This document shows, piece after piece, positions 1 to 6,129 of a stretch of 14,335 nucleotides of DNA. The stretch is taken from the NCBI GenBank assembly GCA_028819945.1, contig JAPPKQ010000341.1, positions 1 to 14,335 of the forward strand, written 5' to 3'. How positions within the stretch are numbered: the stretch's first letter is position 1; every line of letters starts with the position of its first letter. Both the position numbers and the translations under genes were made by a program. This DNA comes from a bacterium (GTDB lineage Bacteria; Actinomycetota; Acidimicrobiia; Acidimicrobiales; CATQHL01). The notes below the pieces were generated by a model that saw only the letters and a program-made list of their open reading frames with translations, had not been told where the DNA came from and ran no database searches.

Positions 1-715
1 GGTGGGGGCGTGCAGCATCCTGCTGCAGATGCTGGAGGAGCCGTCGATCGTTCTGCGGGACATGACCCTCGAGAACCCGATCCGGGCGATCCGGGAGATC
101 AGCCACGACGACTTCGAGAAGATCAGCGACGGCTCGCGGCCCTGGCGGCGCGTGCGTCTGGCCAACGGCCGGCAGCTGAGCGCCCTGGACATCCAGCGCG
201 AGTACTTCGAGCGGGCTCAGGAGTTCTCCACCCGGTTCGACATCGGCGACGAACAGAAGCAGGCCCTGCAGATGTGGGGCCACTGCCTGGAGCGCCTCGA
301 GGAGGACCCCCTCAGCCTCGACCGGGAATGCGACTGGGTGATCAAGTACCGGCTGATCAACCACTACCGCGAGCGCAACGGCCTCACCTGGGACGACCCC
401 CGGTTGGCCCTGCTGGATCTGAAGTACCACGACGTGAGCCGCGATCGGGGGCTGTTCTACAAGTTGCAGCAACGAGAGCTGGTCGAGTCGATCTGCCTGC
501 AGGACGACGTGCTGGAGGCGATGCACCGTCCGCCCCAGACCACCCGGGCCCGCCTGCGCGGCGAGTTCGTGCGGCGGGCCAAGGAGCGAAAGCGGGACTA
601 CACCGTGGACTGGGTGCATCTGAAGCTGAACGACCAGGCGCAGCGCACGGTGCTGTGCAAGGACCCGTTCAAGTCCCACGACGAGCGGGTCGAGAAGCTG
701 ATCGCATCGCTGTGA
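1..715 (+). CDS. pafA: Pup--protein ligase PafA, C-terminal part (5' end outside window)
   Basis: PafA joins the C-terminal glutamate of the small modifier Pup to lysines of target proteins, using ATP, and so marks them for the actinobacterial proteasome. The visible 237 residues match the C-terminal half of the family. They include the stretch NPIRAIREISHD, the helix ALDIQREY, the segment DWVIKYRLINHY, PPQTTRARLRGEF and the near-invariant end VDWVHLKLNDQAQRTVLCKD. The last block separates it from the related deamidase Dop. The frame is open to the window edge, so the ATP-binding residues lie outside; full PafA is about 450 to 480 residues. The stop is followed after 22 bases by the fused pafBC gene, the usual order. 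I saw no frameshift. The identification is firm; whether the missing half is intact cannot be judged. Confidence 0.95.
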   Translation, partial: VGACSILLQMLEEPSIVLRDMTLENPIRAIREISHDDFEKISDGSRPWRRVRLANGRQLSALDIQREYFERAQEFSTRFDIGDEQKQALQMWGHCLERLEEDPLSLDRECDWVIKYRLINHYRERNGLTWDDPRLALLDLKYHDVSRDRGLFYKLQQRELVESICLQDDVLEAMHRPPQTTRARLRGEFVRRAKERKRDYTVDWVHLKLNDQAQRTVLCKDPFKSHDERVEKLIASL

Positions 716-737
716 ACGGCTGGCGGGATCCGCTGCG

Positions 738-2693
738 GTGAGCACTCCGGCCAGCGCCAAGCTGGAACGCCTCCTGAACCTGACCGCCGCCCTGCTCGCC
801 ACCGAACGGCTCCTGCCGGCCAGCGAGATCGCCTCCAAGGTGGCGGGGTACGCCGACGGCAAGGCGGCCTTCCGGCGCACCTTCGAACGCGACAAGAGCG
901 AGCTGCGCGAGATGGGCATCCCCCTCACGACCGGCACCGTGCCGGGCAGCGATCCGCCGGTGGAGGGCTACCGGATCCACCCCCGCGACTACTACCTCGA
1001 CGATCCCGACCTGGCAGCCGACGAGCGTGCCGCGCTGCACCTCGCGGCCCGGACGGTGCGCCTGGAGGGCGGCTCGCTCGAGACCGCGTTCTGGGCCCTC
1101 GGCGGGCGACCGCCGGAGGGAGGCCCGGCGCAGGAGCTGGCGGTGATCCCGTTCAACGAGCACCTGGCCACCCTCTACCGGGCGATCTCGGACCGTCGCG
1201 TGGTGTCGTTCCGCCATCGCGGCGAGCCGCGCTCGGTCGAGCCGGTGCGGCTGCAGTTCGCCCGCGGCCATTGGTACCTGGGCGGCCACGACCGCGACCG
1301 CGCCGCCTGGCGCCATTTCCGCCTCGACCGCATCGCCGAACCGACCCTCGGCGACGCCGGAGGGTTCGTGCCGAGGCCTGCGCCGGCCGGCAGCCTCGAG
1401 CGGCCTCCCTGGGAGATGGGCGCCGAGTCCTGGACGGCGCAGGTCCAGGTGGATGCCGACGTCGCCGACTGGGCCCTGGGGCAGGTGGGGCAGGACTCCC
1501 GCCACGAGCGGCACCCCGACGGGTCGCTGCTGCTGCACCTGCCGGTCGCCAATGCGGACGCGCTGGTGGACTTCGTGCTCGGGCTTCTGGACCGAGCCGA
1601 ACTCGTCGGCCCACCGGAACTGCGTGAGAAGCTCCTCGAGAGGGTGCGGGCCTGCGCCGCCGGGTCCGACCAGCCCCCGGCGCCGGTGCCCGGCCGGGCC
1701 ACGGCCACGGGACCGGAGCCGCCTGCGCCGGCCCCGGCTGCTGCCGCCCCTTCACGGCCGCGACGGCTGACCTCCACCGAACGGATGCACCGCCTCCTGC
1801 AACTCATCCCCTGGGTGGCGGAACGCGGCGGGGCGACGCTCGAGCAGATCACCGAGCGCTTCGACTATCCCGCCGACGGGTTGCTCGACGACCTCCAGCA
1901 TGTGGTCTTCATGGTCGGTGTGCCTCCCTACACACCCGACGCCCTGATCGAGGTGGAGGTGGAGGACGGTTTCGTCCAGATCAACTTCGCGGACTACTTC
2001 CGCAAACCGCTTCGGCTCACGCCGCCGCAGGCCGTGGCTCTCCTGGCCGCGGCCACCGGGCTGCTGGGCCTCACCGGCGACAGCGCGCTGGAGCGAGGAC
2101 TCGCCAAGCTGGCCGGGACCCTCGGCGTGAACCCCGCCGAGGCGCTCGAGGTCCGCCTGGGCGAGGCGACCTCCGAAGCGCTGAGGACCCTGCAGGAAGG
2201 CTGCCGCGAGCATCGGCCGGCCGCCATCGGGTATTACAGCTACGACCGCGACGCCGTCACCGAGCGGGTCATCGAGCCCTACCGAACCTTCGCCCACGAG
2301 GGGGCCTGGTACGTGCGCGCCTTCTGCCGGCGCAGTGGTCAGGAGCGCACCTTCCGGCTCGATCGGGTGACCGCCGCGGACTTGCTGGACGAATCCTTCG
2401 CCCCGCCTCCGGGGCCGGTCCCCGCCACGGTCTGGGATCCGCCGGCGGAGGGGCCCTGGGTCGAGTTGACCCTCGAGGGTCCCGCCCAGTGGGTTCTGGA
2501 CTACTACCCGGTGAGCCGCGTGGCCTGGGAGGGGCACACCTGCCGGGCGCGGCTCTCCGTCGGCGGGGTGGCCTGGCTCGAGAGGCTCCTGCTCCGACTC
2601 GGGCCGGCGGCTCGGGTCGCAGCGAGCCGGGGACTCCCGCCCGAAGCCGGCGCCGCCGCGGCTCGACGAGTTCTCGCGCGTTACGCCGGATAA
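738..2693 (+). CDS. pafBC: Fused PafB-PafC transcriptional activator (two HTH-WYL units)
   Basis: PafBC is the WYL-family activator of the LexA-independent DNA-damage response in actinobacteria and is normally encoded beside pafA. This 651-residue protein holds both partners in one chain. The first unit has a winged-helix start (about residues 5-65), a WYL domain (about 140-205, with W179-Y180-L181) and a C-terminal extension to about 305. A Pro/Ala-rich linker spans about 309-343. The second unit repeats the order: helix-turn-helix about 344-425 and a WYL domain about 485-550 with W524-Y525-V526. Two separate proteins of about 330 residues are common, and fused forms are also known. The GTG start gives a normal PafB N-terminus (STPASAKLERLLNLTAALL), with only a weak GGCGGG-like ribosome site. 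It follows pafA by 22 bases and is probably cotranscribed with it. Confidence 0.93.
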   Translation: MSTPASAKLERLLNLTAALLATERLLPASEIASKVAGYADGKAAFRRTFERDKSELREMGIPLTTGTVPGSDPPVEGYRIHPRDYYLDDPDLAADERAALHLAARTVRLEGGSLETAFWALGGRPPEGGPAQELAVIPFNEHLATLYRAISDRRVVSFRHRGEPRSVEPVRLQFARGHWYLGGHDRDRAAWRHFRLDRIAEPTLGDAGGFVPRPAPAGSLERPPWEMGAESWTAQVQVDADVADWALGQVGQDSRHERHPDGSLLLHLPVANADALVDFVLGLLDRAELVGPPELREKLLERVRACAAGSDQPPAPVPGRATATGPEPPAPAPAAAAPSRPRRLTSTERMHRLLQLIPWVAERGGATLEQITERFDYPADGLLDDLQHVVFMVGVPPYTPDALIEVEVEDGFVQINFADYFRKPLRLTPPQAVALLAAATGLLGLTGDSALERGLAKLAGTLGVNPAEALEVRLGEATSEALRTLQEGCREHRPAAIGYYSYDRDAVTERVIEPYRTFAHEGAWYVRAFCRRSGQERTFRLDRVTAADLLDESFAPPPGPVPATVWDPPAEGPWVELTLEGPAQWVLDYYPVSRVAWEGHTCRARLSVGGVAWLERLLLRLGPAARVAASRGLPPEAGAAAARRVLARYAG

Positions 2694-2697
2694 CCGC

Positions 2698-2724
2698 TGG
2701 ACAGAGGGTCCGGTCGGTTACGGT
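2698..2724 (+). promoter_or_regulatory. Candidate promoter of lepB
   Basis: TGGACA (2698-2703, five of six bases of TTGACA) is followed after 15 bases by TACGGT (2719-2724, TANNNT type). The -10 box ends 9 bases before the lepB ATG, so the transcript would have almost no leader. The spacer is shorter than the usual 16 to 18, which keeps the confidence low. If real, lepB could be transcribed apart from pafBC. Confidence 0.3.
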
Positions 2725-2733
2725 GAACCCTCG

Positions 2734-4101
2734 ATGACCCGAGAACCTCCCCGGAAGTCCTCGCGCGAGCCGGACCCCTCCGACCCGGCATGGGTCGATC
2801 ACATCCTGGATCAGCTCACCAGCCGGCCGATGCCCGCGGCGCCCGAGGTGGCAGGCGCCGAGGCCGACGAGCCCGAGCCCTCCGACGCCGGCCCGGAGCC
2901 CGCCCCCGAGGACGAGGTCGAGCTCGAGCCGCTCGCCGCGGAGACCGCCGCGTCGCCTCCGCCTGCTGCGCCAGAGGAGCCTCCGCCGCCCCCTACCGCG
3001 CCCGCGCCGACCCCCGGCCCGGGGTTGCTGGACGAGCTGCTCTCGCTCGACGTCGACCCCGCCGCCGGGCCGGCGGACGATCCGGAACCGCAGCCCGAAC
3101 GGCCCCCGCCGGAGGTGCCCGAGGCTCCCGCAGCGCACGCTCCTCCGCCGCTGCCGCCCGAGGAACCCGAGATCCCGGCCGCGCAAGCACCGCCCCCGCC
3201 GGAGGTGCCCGAGACGCCGGCCGCGCAAGCACCGCCGCCGCCCCCGCCTGCTCCACCCCCGGCACCGCGACCCCCTGCCGTTGCTCCTCGCCCGGCCCCG
3301 CCGCAGCCGTCGCGGCAGGCACCGGTGCCGCCTCCGATCCCGCCTCCGCCGCGGCACCGGGCACCCCGACCGGCCCCGGTCCCTGCGAGGAGCCACGGCG
3401 ATCCCATGCTCGCCGGCCCTCCGCCGAGTCCCGTCGCGGCACCGCCCCGGCCCCGCCGGCGCCGCGCCCTCGAACCTCCGGAGGAACCCCAGGAGCCCGG
3501 CTACGACGACCTCTACGACGAGGACTACGCGGCCGACTTCGACGAAGAACTCGTGGAATCGCACAGCAGGTGGCGGACCGCGGTCGGGTGGGGCCTCACG
3601 GTGGCCATCGCCATCGTGCTGTCGCTGGTGATCCGCTCGTTCGTCGCCCACGCCTTCCACGTGGAGTCGGGCTCGATGGAGCCGACGCTGGCACCTGGCG
3701 ACCGGATCCTCGTGAACAAGCTCGCCAGCAACCCCTCGCGAGGCGACCTCGTCGTCTTCACCCGGCCGGACGGTGACCTCGTCAAGAGGGTCGTCGCTCT
3801 CGAGGGCGAGACCCTGTACTTCGACGACGGTCTCCTGAAGATCGGCGAGAGCTGGCTCGTCGAGCCCTATCTCTCCGCGGGGACCGGCACCTACGTGCGC
3901 GCCGCCATCCCCAACTGCGATCCGACCGAGGGGTTCGGCGGCAACGAGGCCTGCACCGTTCCCGAGGGTCACGTCTTCGTGCTGGGCGACAACCGGAGCG
4001 TCTCCTTCGACAGCCGGAATTTCGGGCCCGTGCCGCGCGGGGACCTCATCGGCAACGCGGCCCTGCAGTTCTGGCCGCTGGGCGATCTGCGCACATTCTG
4101 A
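2734..4101 (+). CDS. lepB: Signal peptidase I with long Pro/Glu-rich cytoplasmic N-terminus
   Basis: Type I signal peptidase removes leader peptides from Sec- and Tat-exported proteins at the outer face of the membrane, using a Ser/Lys dyad. The catalytic part is clear: one membrane helix at about 282-303, box B ESGSMEPT with nucleophile S314, DRILVNKL, the general-base lysine K351 in LVKRVVAL, and box E GDNRSVSFDSR at 418-428. A periplasmic insert (about 377-408) carries a cysteine pair, C395 and C407. The odd part is residues 1-280, dominated by Pro, Ala and Glu, where most bacterial homologues have only a short cytoplasmic tail. It includes near-identical units of the type PPEVPETPAAQAPPP and two short helix-like islands, WVDHILDQLTS and LLDELLSLDV. 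An acidic, tyrosine-containing stretch (256-275) precedes the membrane helix. The only sensible start is ATG 2734. The gene is convergent with the phosphodiesterase gene, 14 bases away, and lies one gene from tatB and tatC. Confidence 0.92.
   Translation: MTREPPRKSSREPDPSDPAWVDHILDQLTSRPMPAAPEVAGAEADEPEPSDAGPEPAPEDEVELEPLAAETAASPPPAAPEEPPPPPTAPAPTPGPGLLDELLSLDVDPAAGPADDPEPQPERPPPEVPEAPAAHAPPPLPPEEPEIPAAQAPPPPEVPETPAAQAPPPPPPAPPPAPRPPAVAPRPAPPQPSRQAPVPPPIPPPPRHRAPRPAPVPARSHGDPMLAGPPPSPVAAPPRPRRRRALEPPEEPQEPGYDDLYDEDYAADFDEELVESHSRWRTAVGWGLTVAIAIVLSLVIRSFVAHAFHVESGSMEPTLAPGDRILVNKLASNPSRGDLVVFTRPDGDLVKRVVALEGETLYFDDGLLKIGESWLVEPYLSAGTGTYVRAAIPNCDPTEGFGGNEACTVPEGHVFVLGDNRSVSFDSRNFGPVPRGDLIGNAALQFWPLGDLRTF
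3175..3236 (+). repeat. Direct repeat inside the Pro-rich region of lepB
   Basis: The 20-mer CCGGCCGCGCAAGCACCGCC occurs at 3175-3194 and again at 3217-3236, a 42-base period equal to 14 codons. A diverged third copy lies upstream around 3105-3150. The encoded unit is close to PPEVPE-x-PAA-x-APPP. The frame is kept, as expected for expansion by slippage or unequal exchange. Confidence 0.75.
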
Positions 4102-4115
4102 GCGCCGGCGCGCCG

Positions 4116-4844
4116 CTAGCCGTAGTAGGCGGCGATAGCGCTCATCATCCGGTCCACGTGGTCGCTGTAGACCGCGTCGAGCCCGGCGTCGAGGAGTTCG
4201 CCGAGCGTGCGGTCGTAATGGGCATCCCAACCGAAGGCCAGTACCCCGAAGCGGTGGAACAGCGCCGCAGTCCCGCCGGTCCAGTCGGCATGGGGCATGT
4301 TGACCGCGTCGATGCGGTTGCGGGACATGCGCTCGGCGAGGCGCTCGGGGCCGTGCTCCATGCGCCGGCGCCTCGTGGAGAGCACCAGCCGGACATCGCT
4401 CCAACGCTCCCGCCATTCCTCCAGTAGCGGCAACGAGCCCGAGCACAGCCAGAGCCGACCGGGCGTCTCGCCGCCGACCCCCCTGGCCGCCGCGACCACG
4501 CCGGGCGCCGCTTCAGGATCCTTGATGTCGACGGAGAACTCGAAGTCGCTGCCGCAGCACCGGTAGAGATCCTCGGGGGACAGCACCGCCCGGGGCATGG
4601 CGGCCCGCGGCGCGGCACGCACCTTGCGGGTGCCCAACCGGGGCAGGGGTGGGCGGAAACGGCGGTCGTGGTGCAGCACGACCGCGCCGTCGGCGGTGAC
4701 GCGGGCGTCGCTCTCCAGCCCGGTCGCCCCCATCGCCAGCGCCGTCTCGAAGGCCGCCAGCGTGTTCCCCGATGCGTGCGCCATGCCGCCCCGGTGGGCG
4801 AATCCGATGGGCCGCGACATCAGGGCGGGAAGTCGCGGACCCAT
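4116..4844 (-). CDS. Glycerophosphodiester phosphodiesterase (GDPD family)
   Basis: GDPD enzymes split glycerophosphodiesters, the products of phospholipid breakdown, into glycerol 3-phosphate and an alcohol. Numbered from the ATG at 4844, the protein has AHRGG with H17, GLESDARVTADG with the metal ligands E44 and D46, VVLHHD with H59, SVDIKD near 104-109, and the closing strand motif GLDAVYSDHVDRMM. About 242 residues suits a compact cytoplasmic family member; no signal peptide is seen. Two departures from the family norm are GNT where most have ENT, and an aspartate in the IEIK-type position (VDIK). Other starts are ATG 4820 (MSRPIGFAHRGG, typical of the family but without a ribosome site) and TTG 4865; ATG 4844 has GAGGG 11 bases ahead. 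The gene sits alone on the minus strand between lepB and tatB. Substrate preference cannot be read from the sequence. Confidence 0.85.
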   Translation of the reverse strand: MGPRLPALMSRPIGFAHRGGMAHASGNTLAAFETALAMGATGLESDARVTADGAVVLHHDRRFRPPLPRLGTRKVRAAPRAAMPRAVLSPEDLYRCCGSDFEFSVDIKDPEAAPGVVAAARGVGGETPGRLWLCSGSLPLLEEWRERWSDVRLVLSTRRRRMEHGPERLAERMSRNRIDAVNMPHADWTGGTAALFHRFGVLAFGWDAHYDRTLGELLDAGLDAVYSDHVDRMMSAIAAYYG

Positions 4845-4885
4845 GCCACAGTGTGCCCTCCACAAGGCCGATCGCGGCCCACAGA

Positions 4886-4897
4886 TAGGCTGACGGG
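4886..4897 (+). promoter_or_regulatory. Candidate -10 box for a leaderless tatB transcript
   Basis: TAGGCT (4886-4891) fits the actinobacterial TANNNT -10 box and ends exactly 6 bases before the GTG start of tatB. Transcription would then begin at or next to the start codon. No convincing -35 box or Shine-Dalgarno site is present. The same geometry occurs before the M20 gene at 8968. Confidence 0.45.
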
Positions 4898-5296
4898 GTG
4901 CTGGGGTTCCTGAACATCGGACCCGGTGAGGTCGTGGTGATCCTCGTCATCGCCCTGGTCGTTCTCGGCCCTAGCCGGTTGCCCTCCACGGCGCGGACCC
5001 TGGGCCGCTTCATGGCCAAGACCCGCGACGTCGTCGCCAGATTCCAGCAGGAGATGCAGGCTGCCGCCGACCTGCCGCTGGAGGTGATCGCCCGCGAGCG
5101 GGCCCGTCTCGATGAGCCGCTCGGAACCTCCCGCCCGACCGGCGCATCGCCGCCCGATGACCCGGCTCCCGGCGACGGCGAACCCGCAGCGACCGCCACC
5201 GCGCCCGGCGAGACCGCCGAATCCACCGGCGATGCAACCGAAGCGCCCGCCGGTGCCGAATCGAGTTCCGAGCCCGACGACCGCGACGCTCGATGA
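4898..5296 (+). CDS. tatB: Sec-independent protein translocase TatB (TatA/TatB family)
   Basis: TatA/B proteins form, with TatC, the pore that exports folded proteins carrying twin-arginine leaders. The 132-residue protein has the family layout: a single N-terminal membrane helix (about 7-22, ending in VLGPSRLP), an amphipathic helix (about 30-57, STARTLGRFMAKTRDVVARFQQEM) and a hydrophilic tail rich in Thr, Ala, Pro and Asp/Glu. The LGP-x-RLP hinge and the IGPGEVVVILV helix resemble TatB more than TatA, which usually has an FG hinge. A TatA with a blurred signature is the alternative. The GTG start lies 6 bases after a TANNNT box and has no ribosome site, suggesting leaderless translation. 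The stop overlaps the tatC start as ATGA, so the two are translationally coupled. Confidence 0.85.
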   Translation: MLGFLNIGPGEVVVILVIALVVLGPSRLPSTARTLGRFMAKTRDVVARFQQEMQAAADLPLEVIARERARLDEPLGTSRPTGASPPDDPAPGDGEPAATATAPGETAESTGDATEAPAGAESSSEPDDRDAR

Positions 5297-6129
5297 GCGA
5301 GGACGCACCTCCCACCGACGCCGCGGGCGGTCGGATGACCCTCGTGGAGCACTTGGCCGAACTCCGCCGCCGCCTGATCATCTCCCTGGTCGCGCTGGCC
5401 TGCGGTTTCGTGGTCTGCTGGGTGTTCTACCCGCAGATCCTGGACTTCCTGACAGCGCCCTACTGCGACGTGGTGAGCCCCGACGCCGAGGGCCTCGACG
5501 CGCCCGGCAACTGCCGCCTGCTGGTGCTCGATCCTCTCGAGCCGTTCGCGGTCCGCGTCAGCGTGGCCGGTTACGGCGGCGCCGCGCTGGCCATGCCGAT
5601 CCTGTTGTGGCAGGCCTGGCGCTTCATCACCCCCGCCCTGTTCCCCCGGGAGCGCCGCCACACTGCGGGGTTCGTCATCATGGCCACGCTGCTGTTCGCC
5701 GGCGGCGTGGCGCTGGCCTTCTGGACGATCCCCCGCGCCCTCGGCTTCCTGGCCGAACTCGGCGGCGACGATCTGGTCAGCTTCTTCTCACCGCGCCGCT
5801 ATCTCTCGTTCGTCGTGAAGATGGCGCTCGCCTTCGGCCTGGGCTTCGAGTTCCCGATCGTCCTGGTGTTCGGCCAGATCACCGGCATCATCCCGACCCG
5901 CACCCTGCAGCGGATCCGCCCCTGGGCGGCTGTGGGGATCGTGGTTGTGGGAGCCGTGATCACCCCCACGGGCGATCCGTTCACGCTGCTGATCCTCTCC
6001 GGCCCCATGTACGCGTTCTACGAACTGTCGATTCTCTTCGGGGTGCTCAGGCAGAGGCGCAAGGAGCGCGCCGAGGCCGAGGAGTTCGCGCCGGCACCGG
6101 CGGAGCGATCCTCCAGCGAGGCCCCGTGA
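5293..6129 (+). CDS. tatC: Sec-independent protein translocase TatC
   Basis: TatC is the multi-span receptor that binds twin-arginine signal peptides. The 278 residues show the conserved cytoplasmic start MTLVEHLAELRRRL (15-28), six hydrophobic membrane segments, the block LEPFAVRVSVAGYGGAALAMPILLW-type around 82-106 followed by RFITPALFPRERR, and the GFEFPIVLVFGQITG segment. The first external loop carries a cysteine pair, C58 (APYC) and C74 (GNC), which could form a disulfide; I recall a similar pair in other actinobacterial TatC proteins. The start overlaps the tatB stop (ATGA, 5293-5296) and the stop overlaps the helY start (GTGA, 6126-6129). The short C-terminal tail is charged and rich in Glu, Ala and Arg. 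Translational coupling probably replaces separate ribosome sites here. Confidence 0.95.
   Translation: MSEDAPPTDAAGGRMTLVEHLAELRRRLIISLVALACGFVVCWVFYPQILDFLTAPYCDVVSPDAEGLDAPGNCRLLVLDPLEPFAVRVSVAGYGGAALAMPILLWQAWRFITPALFPRERRHTAGFVIMATLLFAGGVALAFWTIPRALGFLAELGGDDLVSFFSPRRYLSFVVKMALAFGLGFEFPIVLVFGQITGIIPTRTLQRIRPWAAVGIVVVGAVITPTGDPFTLLILSGPMYAFYELSILFGVLRQRRKERAEAEEFAPAPAERSSSEAP

Noticed and set aside
2800..3500. A TonB-like energy-transducing protein suggested by the Pro/Glu-rich region
   Set aside because: The region is in frame with a complete signal peptidase domain, lies before the membrane helix on the cytoplasmic side, and has no TonB C-terminal domain.
4102..4111. Palindrome GCGCCGGCGC between lepB and the phosphodiesterase gene as a two-way terminator
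   Set aside because: The stem is at most 5 bp with no loop and no U tract on either side, so it cannot be called a terminator.
2269..4446. A minus-strand open frame of about 725 codons across lepB
   Set aside because: It is Arg/Gly/Val-rich shadow sequence of pafBC, lepB and the phosphodiesterase gene.
5112..6125. A longer helY starting at 5112
   Set aside because: The extension would be an alternative frame of tatB and tatC and is Arg/Pro-rich. The GTGA overlap and ribosome site support GTG 6126.
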